This document shows, in pieces, positions 11,206 through 21,486 of a stretch of DNA of 49,374 nt. Each line of letters opens with the position of its first letter. Position 1 is the first letter of the stretch. The position numbers and the translations under genes were made by a program. Source of the DNA: Lepiota brunneoincarnata (lineage: Eukaryota; Basidiomycota; Agaricomycetes; Agaricales; Agaricaceae); NCBI GenBank assembly GCA_023014365.1, contig JAEBUN010000088.1, positions 1-49,374 of the forward strand. Direction: 5' to 3'. Below the pieces are notes generated by a model. It ran no database searches, was not told the origin of the DNA, and saw only the letters and a program-made list of their open reading frames with translations.

Positions 11206-11345
11206 CACCCCACTCCTCCACTGCCACCGTGTACCCTATATCTCCTTTGTATCTTCCCTTACATACTCACACCCAGGATCCAACCATCGCTTGAGGACGA
11301 GCGAATTCCATGTTTCGGGGCCGCCAGCTAGAGAAGCAAGAAAAC
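11206..11345 (-). pseudogene. Internally deleted relic of an Spt5-like gene
   Basis: This 140-base stretch matches two separate pieces of the Spt5-like gene at 2.7-5.4 kb, in the same orientation: 11206-11296 matches about 4564-4656 (the first KOW segment, CACCCCACTCCTC and GTGTACCCTATATCTCC are shared), and 11297-11345 matches about 4834-4884 (start of the exon and end of the preceding intron). About 180 bases between them are missing. Because intron sequence is included, it is a genomic copy and not a processed one. It is directly followed by dispersed repeat R2. Confidence 0.7.
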
Positions 11346-11351
11346 CAGCTT

Positions 11352-11516
11352 GTAGAGGTGGGCATGCCGCTACACATGACCGCCCCATGCCACCTCTCAT
11401 AGCGTTTGGAACCCGAACTCGGAACCCGAATCCCGAACCCGGATCGAACCACGGATCAAGAAACTCGGAGCAAGAAACTCGGAGCGCCCAGCTGGACGGA
11501 GCCGTTATTATTTCAC
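11352..11516 (+). repeat. Dispersed hairpin repeat, copy R2
   Basis: The best-preserved hairpin of the family: AGAGGTGGGCATG pairs with CATGCCACCTCT across a short loop. The 3' part has a duplicated AAACTCGGAGC block and GGACGGAGCCGTTAT. A GGATCGAACC string resembles a pol III B box, but no clear A box was found. It sits directly between the Spt5-like relic and fold-back copy 3. Confidence 0.65.
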
Positions 11517-11537
11517 AAGTATGTTTTGGCCAGCCAC

Positions 11538-11960
11538 ACTATTTTTATTCACTATACTAATGGGGCTGTCTATAAATGAGGACTTACCATGAAAGGATGA
11601 TTGTGGTATTGCACAAAGTGGGAAAGCGTGCGAATGATGGCGACCTGTCGTTGATGAGGGTCGAGAGTTGGGACGTCGGGTATTTCGGTTATGGACGTTG
11701 CCGGGTGCCGCTTGTTTGGCAGGCTGTTTGGTCGTCGCCAGTCGGCGTTGTTTGTTGATGGCCCTCAGATTGTTTGTGCCTCGGCCTATTACCAAATACT
11801 ACAAAGCTACCAACAAATACACAGGGTGTCGTTCGGTAACCAATATAGCCGGTATACCCGACGTTCGAACTCTCGGCCTTCATCAACAGCAAGTCGCCGA
11901 CATTCTCACGCTTTCTCTTTCTTCAGACCCTTCACCATCGCACAGTAAGAGTAGTTTACG
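11538..11960. mobile_element. Fold-back (MITE-like) element, copy 3, most complete
   Basis: The left arm has GACTTACCATGA, GGGAAAGCGTGCGAATGATG and GTCGAGAGTTGGGACGTCGG. The right arm carries the complement in reverse order: GCCGGTATACCCGACGTTCG, ACTCTCGGCCTTCATCAAC, CATTCTCACGCTTTCTC. Arms are at least 100 bases and diverged; the core is about 150 bases and non-coding. It inserted next to dispersed repeat R2. Confidence 0.7.
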
Positions 11961-13070
11961 AGTAGCGTATACCCGAGATACAATGTATTGGGCCTCGTTA
12001 GATAATGAAGGTTCACGCACTCGCATATTAGCAACCGTCTGGGATAACTCGTCGAGGTCGATTCCTTAACCCAGTGGAACGCGTGCCACTCGCTCTAAAT
12101 TACTCAACGATGAACGAGGATGTGTGGATGGCGTTGGCTGCCAAAAATCCTGGACCATCCGCAGACTATCAGGGTTCCAAAGACCCGAGCCACTCGCCGA
12201 GGACGTGGAGTTAGAACCACATGTCGAGGATGAACGCCTGCGCGTAGATGTACAGTTGGCGTTACCTACCTGATCGCACGGACACTGAAGGCCCAACCCG
12301 CTCGTCAAAAGTGAATACTTTACTGATTGTGAGTTCATGTCCTGTGATTATACGGGATATATAGATACTGACGGCCTCACATAGGCTTGCAAGGAAATGT
12401 GGTTCCCGGTCTCACCGGCAATAGTGCCCCTGAATATCATGTCCTGGAGGTTTGCCCATCCGAATGCCCGTGTATACTCAATGATGAAAAATCTCGCTGC
12501 CATTCCCCGACGCTGTTGCCCACATCCAGGCCCTTCACACATCCCGGTCCTTGTTCCTATTCAAGCGTTTTCCCTCGTGTTCGGATGTCACTGCCGTAGG
12601 CCTTTCCCTCGCTCGGCCCATCGTAGACGTTGACCATCAGCCATTTTTAGACAGGCTCCTCCGTTGGAGAGACGCGTTCTACCCGAGGATAAGGACAGAT
12701 TACGTCCTTTGTCATGGATCACCCAGTCAGTCAATTATATTGGGCCTTTACGAGTGCCATATCGTTGATCTTCGTCCCGATGGGGTGCCCCTGTCCCGAG
12801 TATATCGCCCGTAACCCTTGGCGCACGCAGGAACCTCTTCCCTGATCCTGCCAAACGTTCGATCGATAGTACGCTAGGGGTACGCAAAGAGTACGACTCT
12901 GCTTAATGGGCTCTATTTCACGTCCATGACAGTTTCTTTTGGCATAGCAAGCTCATATAGGGAGGGAAGCCCCGGTGTGCTGTGGGGACCATGCAGGGTG
13001 CGTCCCTAAGTGAGTTTCAATTGTTCTATTAACTAACTAACATGTGGCCGATTGGGTAAAGCACCGAGAG
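11961..13070. other. Intergenic, no gene recognised
   Basis: Several overlapping short open frames exist at 12066-12814 on both strands; none has a recognisable domain or a convincing set of splice sites. They are treated as chance frames. Confidence 0.5.
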
Positions 13071-13113
13071 GTATCAAGCTATTAAAGGCAGCACCTAGCA
13101 CCTAGCTTGATAC
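13071..13113 (+). promoter_or_regulatory. 11-bp stem-loop in the leader of the TET/JBP-like gene
   Basis: GTATCAAGCTA and TAGCTTGATAC form a perfect 11-base-pair stem around a 21-base loop, ending 37 bases before the ATG at 13151. GCACCTAGCTTG within it is the exact complement of CAAGCTAGGTGC in the right arm of the second intronic stem-loop (about 13444-13455), so a long-range pairing across exon 1 is possible. Confidence 0.5.
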
Positions 13114-13150
13114 GCGATACGAATCCCTTCGACAGAACCTCCTCAATACC

Positions 13151-15427
13151 ATGTCAGACGGCCGAATCTCGCAGTTCACATCGAAACCCCGTGGATCCCG
13201 CGCAAGAAAGGCCTTGGTGAGCCTTATGTATTTATTGACTGCTTTATTCGCTTCGTCTTGGCTTTCTTCACCAGTCAAGTACAATGCCTATATCAGGATG
13301 ATTGCATCGGGCGTACTTGGTGCAGTGGAGGCCACACATCCTTGAGCAGCACTGCTGCTTTCGTGCATGGAAGCCTTCACTGTGGGTAGGGAAGTCCGCC
13401 AGTAAAAACCTAGCAAGCCTATACCAGGATGATTGCATCGGGCAAGCTAGGTGCAGTAGGGTGTAACATCCGGGGGTGGCACACCACTCTTCCCGAGCAT
13501 GAAATACCACACTGCTGCTGGTTTTTGTAGTTATATCGTTCCCATCCTGTCATCTAACGATCGGTCTCCAGAAAGCTAGTAAAGAGAAAGGGACCGTAAG
13601 TTACGTTGAATCTGTCCGAATGAATCTAGCTAATGGTATCGGATTGTTCAGAACAAGCGAATGTTAGAGGAAGGGGACGTTGACACACCGGTGCGAACAA
13701 ACTTCCAGTTCTCATCGCACACTCTCTTACGCACATTAAGGAGGCAAAGAAGGGGAAGAAGGCAGAAAAGGCACGGGAAAAGGCAGAGAGAAGACGGGAG
13801 AAAAGGAAGGCGAGATATGAAGGGCCTTACGAACCGGAGCAGGTCTCAAAGTATATTGAAAAGTGTCGGGCGAAAAGGGCCAGGATGGGCCCCACGGTAA
13901 GACAATATTGTCTTCCCATGTCCAAATCTAACGGATGGATAGTTCCAAGAACCGACAGAGCCGCTAGATGATCAAGATGTGGAATTCATCCAAGTCGATC
14001 ACCCCGACCAGCCAGAGAAAATATAAAACCTGAGGGAATTGACTGATACAATAAAACAACTCACGTACGTGATTCGGCCAAGTTGTATTCCTGTAGAACG
14101 GACTGACCAGAAACACAGGGAGGAAACCCAACAGACAATATTAACTAAAGCACAAGATGATCTGCGGGACTTCGAGGCACTCTTTGGAGGCGAGCTCAGT
14201 GACATTGAGGATGAAATGGGAAGGGGGTCATTCACAGCTGGGGAGGACTCTACGGAGTACAATGAGCTCTTTGGAAAAAATCCAGCAGATTCCAAGTGAG
14301 CTCACTGATGTCGAAGACAGTACAGGAGAGCAGAATGATGATAAGGAAAGATGGCGTTTTTTGAAATATGCTTTGGGTATGGTTGCCAGAAAGGTAAAAC
14401 ATGGCAAGAAAAATAAAGGTACGCGGTCTTAGCTATTACTTGGTCTTGCTCACTAAGTCATTCTTAGTCGAGTTCTCCAACTTCAACTTTACGAACGCTA
14501 CGTCAGAGGACAGCCGCATACGCAGTCAGGCCTGCCCTCACCCCCTCGAGGTGGAGACTGTTTGGAATGACAGCAAAGCAAGGGTTGCTGTGAGTGGCGA
14601 TGGAGTCCCTCTGGTATATTCCCTTCCCAGATTTCTCACACCCCAATGTCATGTATGTACCTCCCTTTTTGTCTTGGTGTTCGCTGAGGATAGTATAGAA
14701 CAGGACTTATGGTGTCATGATGGTTCTAGGAAGATCTGTGAGGGTTGCTTGTGGTAGATGTGCTGATCGGAACTCGCGAGACCATAGAGACGCATATGTT
14801 CAAAGACCAGGACAACTTGCTGGGATCACCCATGTTTCCAGTTCATGGCATGGTATTGGGCATACAGTGAGGTGGAAATATCTACCATATTATTTTCACT
14901 GACATCTCTCTCTCAAGCATGAAGATCCTGTTGCCTCAAGTTCTACGATCCGAACAGGTAAACAATTTACCTGTGTAGTCAACTCACTACGCGACATGCA
15001 AACCCTCTCCTATCTTGTGAACTGGGCATTCAAACAAATTGACCCAGTTCAGTTTGAGGCAACAAAACAGCTCCGAGACACGGTCAGCAAGAAATACGCT
15101 CATGTAGAGGCACTTGGGTCTGTAGACCCTTTGGTTCAGGTTTCTAGGGCCATTATGTACAATAGGCAGACACCGTCTCACAAGGATACCCATGATCCTC
15201 CACGATTGTGGGTACCCATGGTCTGCCTTGGCACATTCACAGAAGGAGGTGAGCTGTACGTCGAGGAGCTGGATCTCAGGATACGCTACCTCCCTGGAGA
15301 CGCTGTGTTCATAAGGGGGTGGATTTTGGGGCATCGGGTGGGGGAGTGGAAGGATGGTCAGAGGATCTCCATCGTTCATTTTACACACGAGAGTTTATGG
15401 AAGCAACAGAAGTTGTCCTGTCCCTGA
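13151..15427 (+). pseudogene. TET/JBP-like Fe(II)/2-oxoglutarate dioxygenase gene, decayed
   Basis: The last exon (14918-15427) reads as a TET/JBP-type oxygenase core: SHKDTHD gives the HxD iron ligands (15179-15187), GGELYVE and LPGDAVFI are the usual strands, GHRV gives the distal His (15332), and GQRISIVHF the 2-oxoglutarate Arg. TET/JBP enzymes oxidise methylated or thymine bases in DNA or RNA. Upstream exons can be placed at 13151-13216, 13571-13594, 13652-13896, 13943-14418, 14468-14652 and 14730-14866. They code a Lys/Glu-rich coiled segment, an acidic segment with FGGELSDIEDE, and VWNDSKARVAVSGDG. Lesions: a frame change near 13706-13715, an in-frame TAA at 14024-14026 (fits CAA to TAA), one extra A in the run at 14275-14280, and a phase mismatch at the 14652/14730 junction. 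The catalytic residues remain intact, so decay may be recent, or some lesions may be sequencing errors in homopolymers. Confidence 0.72.
13276..13452 (+). repeat. Paired stem-loops with different stems and a shared loop, in intron 1
   Basis: Two stem-loops 130 bases apart lie in the long first intron (about 354 bases) of the TET/JBP-like gene. Stem A pairs CAAGTAC (13276-13282) with GTACTTG (13313-13319). Stem B pairs ACCTAGC (13408-13414) with GCTAGGT (13446-13452). The stems differ at most positions yet both pair perfectly, while the enclosed loop is nearly identical (CAGGATGATTGCATCGGGC in both). Both are followed by TGCAGT and an ACATCC block. This pattern of paired change points to a selected RNA or DNA fold. 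I do not recognise a known RNA family. Confidence 0.6.
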
Positions 15428-15499
15428 GTTTCTCGAATGACCACTAGTAGTTGACCCGTAGTGATCCTCCTTGTCCCCAGTTGTTGCTTTTCCGTTGCT

Positions 15500-16325
15500 G
15501 GATACCCATTCACACTATTCATCATGGACAAAATAATTTCAACCTTTTATCCAGGGGCTCTTGGATTTACCCTGTTCTTCGTAGACCAGGGTTATCATTC
15601 AGGCGTGTTGCTCGTCTTAGCCAGGTGTAATCCAAGTGCACCCTGTTCGTCATAAAGAGAGAACTTAAATGGCCAATCCCGGTGCGCTCCACTCATCTTG
15701 GACAAGAGCACTGCAATGGCTGATCTGTGTGTGTTTTTCTCGCCGCGGAGGAGAGACATCCAACAGCCAATGCAGCCACGCCCTGGTCGTCTTGCTCAAG
15801 AGGAACTCAGCTGTTTATCCGAAGACACTCTATCCGTCGTGGACGAAACACGCCCGACTGTCTGTCTAGGTGTATATTACCTATCGTGTAGATGAGAGAA
15901 ATCCAACAGTTAATCCAAGTGCCCTCTACTTCTTATGTAAGAGAGAAACTCAACTGCCTATCTAGCTATGCCCCACTCGTCCTGGACGAGATAAATTTAA
16001 CCGCCTATCCAGCCACACCTCACTCATCTTGGACGAGAGAAATGCAAGTGCCAATCCAGTCACACTCCATTCATCGGAGACAAGAGGAATTCTCCTGCCG
16101 ATACAACAACAGTCTGCTCGTCCAAGACGAGCTAAAGCTAAAGCCAAGTGCGTATCAAATAAACAGCCTACTCGTCCTAGATGACCAAAAGCCATGTGCT
16201 TATCCAACAACACTCCACTCGTCTTGGACGAGCTAGAACGAAGTCCCTATCTACCCACAGCCCACTCGTCTTGGACAAGCAAAATCCAAGTCCTTATCTG
16301 ACCACAACCCACTCATCCAGCGCTG
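15500..16325. repeat. Diverged minisatellite with a CTCGTC hairpin in each unit
   Basis: About a dozen diverged units of roughly 45-70 bases. The core of each is an inverted repeat such as CACTCGTCTTGGACGAG or CTCGTCCTGGACGAG, followed by AAATCCAAGTGCCTATCC-like sequence. Clear copies start near 15973, 16021, 16112, 16169, 16215 and 16260; older copies extend back to about 15520. Open frames across it (for example 15892-16236) are read-through of the repeat and are not called as genes. It starts about 70 bases after the TET/JBP-like gene. Confidence 0.7.
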
Positions 16326-17252
16326 CGCCACCGCGCTTCCGATAATACCGGCAGCAATTTTTGGGCAAAGCTACATCCACATTTGTCTCAGTGGCCGACC
16401 AAGGACCGCCTCGACAAGATTGTTGCCTGCTCTAGAATAAGCTTCGCCTCGTGCATCCCATGGAATTATTCCAAACCAAGATCCAGCCCCAAATCACAAC
16501 CAGAATAGACAAGCTCGGTTTCAAGAATTTTTGGAAAACACTCCCTTAGAATAAACAAGGACCTTACTTGGAAGCTTCTCAAGTTGAGGTTCAGGAAGTG
16601 CAGGATTAACTTGACTTACAAAACGTGACTAACAACGGCAGAATGTATTAAAGAGGTTGCGATCGCAGCAGGTTCTCCCAACATTCGCAATGTCTTTCCC
16701 TCCCCCCCGCAACGACAACAACAACAACAACAACAACAACAACAGCCGCCGCCATGCCAGTAACCATTCCGCCCTTGCTGCTCGCCTGGCCCGCGCCATA
16801 GCGGTAGGGCCGGAAGAGGGAGGGATCACGAGGGAGGAAGTCTTCGAACTCGTCATGGCCAGCGCAATCGTAAGTATTCAATATTCAGTCTCCATGCGAA
16901 GCTCAAGTCCGGAACGTCCATCAGGCATACATGATCGCTATCTGTGATGGCCCTAACCCCCGCCCCTTTCCGCAAATCATGGACCGGGTCCTCCGAACCA
17001 TTCGAAGCGATGGTGAGCAATGCAGCCGCACCTCCTAACCCCCCCCCCCCCACCGCAAATAATGATCGTCAAATGCAGAATTTGCCGAACGAAGGGCTGA
17101 GATGATCCGGTGGCTCCATATGTCAGGATTCTGAATTTAGTTGTTTTTGTCTGCCCATGTATCTATGTCCCCCTGTTTCGTCTGCCTCCCCGCCCCACAA
17201 AGAATGAAATATGACATATGCCCAGTAGTGTGCCCTATGAGGCCCTTAATAT
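16311..17252 (+). repeat. Duplicated 0.95-kb unit, copy A
   Basis: Matches 26761-27719 in the same orientation over nearly its whole length, from ACTCATCCAGCGCTG to CTTAATATG. Upstream non-coding sequence, exons and introns are all shared, with scattered substitutions and small indels. The unit contains one complete small gene. No terminal repeats were recognised at the ends; copy B ends where dispersed repeat R5 begins. Confidence 0.8.
16690..17134 (+). CDS. Small poly-Asn protein of unknown function, copy A
   Basis: Three exons, 16690-16869, 16925-17012 and 17079-17134, join in phase with GT-AG sites (GTAAGT and GTGAGC donors) to give 107 residues. After MSFPPPRND there is a run of nine Asn coded by AAC repeats, a basic patch, then a helical region (ALAARLARAI, EEGGITREEVFELV) and a C-terminal block ending RRAEMIRWLHMSGF. 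A near-identical gene structure occurs in copy B at 27140-27595, with the same intron positions and phases. Both are open, and the coding differences I checked mostly exchange similar residues, suggesting a real protein. I do not recognise a domain. The length of the AAC run differs by only a codon or two between copies. The small size and lack of a signal peptide give no clue to location. Confidence 0.7.
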
Positions 17253-19002
17253 GTGAGCATCGTCGCGGAGGATCACACGGATAGGTTCGCCGCCTCCTAG
17301 TACACCCGTGCCTTACCCATGTGTTCGCTTCTTGACATTTATAACGATGCTTGTTATTCTGCACGATGCTTTTGTCGTTCGGCTGCATCTGTTGAACGGT
17401 GGGGAGGATATTAACAAACGTAAGGTATTCCATACGCATAATTCCCACATCCAAGCCCAGACGGCCAAGTTCCCTGCTCGCACTAGCTACTAGAATATCT
17501 CCCTTCTAGAGGAGGGATCAACGAAACACACAAATTATCTCGGCATGCCAGACACACTCGGGAACTTTGTAACTCGTTCATGAACGTCAACAACTTGGAC
17601 GTACTTAGCGTAGGGATGCGGACTGCCGAACGACCGATTAGACCTAAGTGAGTTGTTAGAGTGCTTCGGATTTTGTGTATCACAATTGAGAGCAGCGAGA
17701 CCCTGAAGCTGTCGGGGTATTGGTGGGGTTTGAGTAGCGCGCGGATCTCGTCCCCATGTCCCCTCTTATCCCAGACCGGGCACGATGTTGATGCATGGGG
17801 CACTGGTGCATCCGAGGAAGAGGGATCAGAGTCATGCGTACCGTCCCATTCCCCTTGAGGTGGCGACGCAGCCTTACTTTGTCTGATACATTCCGACAGA
17901 GGCACATGGGGATAGTTCTAGCGTAGATGGCTTGGTCGTTTGATTATTAATTGCGACTTCTGCCGGCGCCGTACTGGCAGATGATTGGCCTGGGTTGGGC
18001 ACCAGGGGAACAGGGAACCCATTTAGCTCCTTATCCTATCCGAAACAGAAACAAAGAGGAGCGATAAGCGAAGGAAATCTCATATTCTGTGTCTATGGTG
18101 TCTGCTCGGAATCAAATTTGGAGTCATCGTCGCATGCGACCAGGCCTATATAGCTGTACGAAAGGTTCCGGGGGCGGGGGATGTGCTGCGACATATACGT
18201 GCATGGTAGTGGTAAAAGTATATGAAACTCCGCGACAAATGCACTTGACCTCTTTCTTCCATCTGCTCGGTCCGTTCTGCTCACTCTCCCAACATTCTCG
18301 CAACAACTTCTTCCGAGCTTGGAGAGAGTTCGTCATTCGTGGAAACAATTATCGCTTGAGGACACTAAGAAACATTGGAATCCGCCTCCTCGATCTCAGG
18401 GTCAAACTTTTCCGTGTCTGGGCCTTATTGTTCTCGTTCCGATAAAAAGCCTGAACCCCATCCTCTCATGGGTCCAGCCACAGACTTGTGTCGTTGACAG
18501 CTTTCTGTAGTGTCGCAAAGTACAGTGGATAGACCGCGAACGCGCTTCTTGAAAACAAGAACACAAGGGCTGCAGATGCATGCTTCCGATCACGAAAGGA
18601 TTCAGAGGCTTCCTGCTTATACGGAACTAGTCGTGCCCAAGGATTTTTGATTGGAACGAGCGTCGCCCTCCCCCGATCTACTTCAAAATCATTGAAGTCA
18701 ATGAACGCGTGACACTCACGAGATATCCATCCGACCTCAACACAGAGGATCATGCAGTAGAGTTTGATGCAGGTGAATAGAGAGACAAAGGAAGAGATGG
18801 CACCGGAATTGCTGGAGCTTTCGGAGAGGTCGCTCAGGGTCTGAGTGGAGCGGTGGCAGGGGTCATGTAAGAAACCTGGTGAGCTCTTCCTTCCATTGTG
18901 TGACTGGATACGTTCGTGTGACGGCATGAGGGTGGCTGGCTGCCGCACGCTGGCCTCACTGCTTGACTTATACACCAAAGTGCTCTATAAATCAGGTCCA
19001 CC
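17253..19002. other. Intergenic, no gene recognised
   Basis: Two minus-strand open frames, 17483-17905 (140 residues, starting with GTG) and 18466-18978 (170 residues, one hydrophobic stretch near its middle), have no family I recognise and no matching splice exons. They may be parts of unknown genes but cannot be supported. Confidence 0.45.
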
Positions 19003-20380
19003 ATGCGCAATGTTGTTCGCTCCTTCCTTCGCCTTCTTGGTTTCATGGAAGACGCTCCGGTGCACCAACTTTATCCCCCAGAATTTCGGTTCATATGCCC
19101 AGCGGTAGGATGGGTTGCCCTAAACGGTTACAAATCATGCCTCCTCCAGCTCTACAGTGGCTCGCCTGGCCAAACGACACCACAGGACTGGTATATCTCC
19201 AGGCTCGAGATTAGGAAATATACCGGTGGGCTGGAACACGAACTTGTGCTCGCAACGGCGAAGCGGACGCCTCATACAGGGACTGATGGGATGGGATCGG
19301 GGGACGAATTGTTACTTGTTCTCGAGCGATTGCAAGGCCGGAGCAGTGAGGACGAGAGGAGTGCAAGGAAAGAGAAGCAAAAGGAGAAGCTACCCCACGT
19401 AAATCGACAGTATGAGGGCTCGGAAGCATTTCGCAAGGACGTTGGCGTGTTGTTGGAAGCTCTGCCCACGCCGATGGATTCTAGCTCAAGCTCACTCAAC
19501 AATTCAAGCGCTGCGATCAAGGGGCCCAAGCTCGCCTCTGATGTCATCTCTCTTGTTGATAAAATCCCACCTAAAACCCAGCATCTCGCCACACTTGATC
19601 TTGAAGTCCCTCCTGCTCTTCCAAGATCTGGTGACACCACTGCTCTGGTACCCCCTCGCGACCCACTACCCTTGACAGCTGGTGGCCCCTCCTCTTCCCC
19701 CCTCTCTCTATCCAACAACCAACAACAACCTTCCCTCACCAATCGCAAATTCTTGTACCTCTATGAACTGGTGATTCTTGCTTGCATCATTCACAGCAAC
19801 AGTGCTCTCTACAAGCTCTTCACGAAAAATTGCTACTGGTTTGCTGGTATGCTTATCCATACTATCCGCCGATACACATGCACCCAGATGACTGTCTTGG
19901 AGGGGAGAAACATGATGAATATTAGTGGTGATGAGGATATGCGCTCATGGGGTGAGAGTAAAATAGGGAAATGGTGGAATATATTTCGGGTTGTCAAGAC
20001 ACCATCAAATACAACATTGGATCAGGTTATTGGACTTTTCGCGGGTGTCAGAGAAGGCTTTGATTCTGCAGTGAGTGTATTTTTCTAGTCCAGTTTGATA
20101 CAAGACTGATGTAATCAAGGTGGATCTTAGTTATAGGAATTGGCTTAGTCAGCAAGAGAGGAGACAGATGCAAGAGAATGAAGTTCGCAGACAATTTGAG
20201 GAGATGGTTGATAAGGAGAGGAGGGAAAAGGAGCAAGCAAGGAAGAATGAAGAATGGGAGAGGAGGGAAAAGGAGCAAGCAAGGAAGAATGAAGAATGGG
20301 AGAGGAAAAGGGCTGATGAATTAGAGCAAAAACTCAAGGAGATGGAGCGTAGATTACAACAAGTACAGTCACCTCCCTAA
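19003..20380 (+). CDS. Agaricomycete-type protein of unknown function with coiled-coil tail
   Basis: Two exons, 19003-20070 and 20120-20380, join in phase (donor GTGAGT, acceptor ATCAAG) to give 442 residues. The start ATG is followed by an N-terminal region of about 100 residues, then a low-complexity Ser/Pro-rich linker, then a conserved-looking block LYELVILACIIHSNSALYKL and NCYWFAGMLI, and a C-terminal highly charged coiled coil of about 70 residues. The linker-block-coiled-coil order with an NCYWFAG motif is one I recall from large, lineage-specific families in mushroom fungi with no known function. Exon 2 contains a perfect direct repeat of about 42 bases coding EKEQARKNEEWER twice. No disabling lesion is seen. 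The hydrophobic block is short, so a membrane role is not supported. Confidence 0.7.
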
Positions 20381-20630
20381 GTTTATTATTCTATAGGGTT
20401 TTTGTGCAGAGGTTATGGGGATAATTTGGACAACTAGGGTAGGGCTGAAATGTATTTGGTAGGGCCAGGTAGGGTCTAGAAGGCACCAGCTAGGACAGGA
20501 GACAGAGATCAGGCCTTTTGGACATGGACACTCTGTTTGAGATATAGGAAATCTCCAAGTAATACTTATATACTTAGTTGAGTTGTGAGGTGCAAGAAGC
20601 ATCAAGGGTGGACAAGGATATACACATGCT

Positions 20631-20880
20631 TGAGGTGCATGGAACCTCACCAGGAGTGACCAAGTACTCATCCATGTGTGTGAGGTGCATGGAACCTCAC
20701 CAGGAGTGACCAAGTACTCATCCATGTGTGTGAGGTGCATGGAACCTCACCAGGAGTGACCAAGTACTCATCCATGTGTGTGAGGTGCATGGAACCTCAC
20801 CAGGAGTGATCAAGTACTTGCACATGTGTGTGAGGTGTAGGGAACCTCACCAGGAGTGATCAGATACTTGTACATGTGAA
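20631..20880 (+). repeat. 50-bp tandem repeat, five units
   Basis: Units begin at 20631, 20681, 20731, 20781 and 20831, exactly 50 bases apart. The first three are almost identical; the last two have diverged. Each contains GAGGTGCATGGAACCTC, a small hairpin (GAGGT with ACCTC), and ACCAAGTACTCATCC. It lies about 250 bases past the stop codon of the preceding gene and could be in its 3' transcript. It has no coding role. Confidence 0.85.
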
Positions 20881-21003
20881 AGAATGAAAACTGGGGTGTT
20901 AGGGGTTTGGTGATGCAAGCATGACAGCATCCATCTGTCACTGTGGACTGCCAATGGGCCCTGCATAATAAATTATTGATTTAAAAAAAAAAAAAAATAC
21001 ATA

Positions 21004-21419
21004 TGTTACTGAGGCCTCAACCCAGATCCTATTGGTCATGTAGTGAAATCAGGTAGAAAATGGGCAATTTAAATAAAACTGCTCAACATGTGGACTTGAG
21101 ATGACATGAGATGACAAGGGGACATGTTCTGAATGAATTCTGATAGCTGAGACATCAAGACGAGGCAAAACAAAGTGAAACAAAGTGAGATAGAGAGAGA
21201 GAGAAAGAGACTTCAGATGTGAGTTAAGATCATGTTAACTGAGGTCCCTACAGAATACATGCAGTTTATATACTCTAGGGACTGTGGAGCTTGTGTATGC
21301 TCCGGAACATTTACAGATAATATTAAAGAAGCAAGTGGAGAAGGAATAAGGATAAGGTAGAGTTTGCTTGAAACTGGGGTCATCACATGACCTGTGACTA
21401 TGTGTGACGCTCCGTGACA
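21004..21419 (-). mobile_element. LTR (probable solo copy), minus orientation
   Basis: Bounded by TGTTACTG and CCGTGACA, i.e. a TG...CA unit of 416 bases. Read on the minus strand it has TATAAACTGCATG, a CTCTCT leader and a conserved 3' part, and it matches 45769-46185 on the plus strand. There is no flanking 5-base duplication and no adjacent gag or pol, so it may be a recombination remnant. It ends 68 bases from the transposase fragment. Confidence 0.7.
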
Positions 21420-21486
21420 GGCCAATTAAGATTCATGTCGGGCGAGTGCTCAATGTGTTGTGTAAAGCTAGAATAATATATGAAAC

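Noticed and set aside
13661..13900. Separate small Arg/Lys-rich gene
   Set aside because: It is the wrong-frame reading of an exon of the TET/JBP-like gene; the other frame gives the Lys/Glu-rich segment that joins to the next exon.
15892..16236. Plus-strand open frame of 114 residues
   Set aside because: It simply reads through the hairpin minisatellite; no domain, start context or introns.
18466..18978. Minus-strand open frame of 170 residues with a hydrophobic stretch
   Set aside because: Could not be linked to exons or to a known family; kept only as a note in the intergenic entry.
20631..20880. CRISPR-like array
   Set aside because: Whole 50-base units are repeated with no unique spacers, and the genome is eukaryotic.
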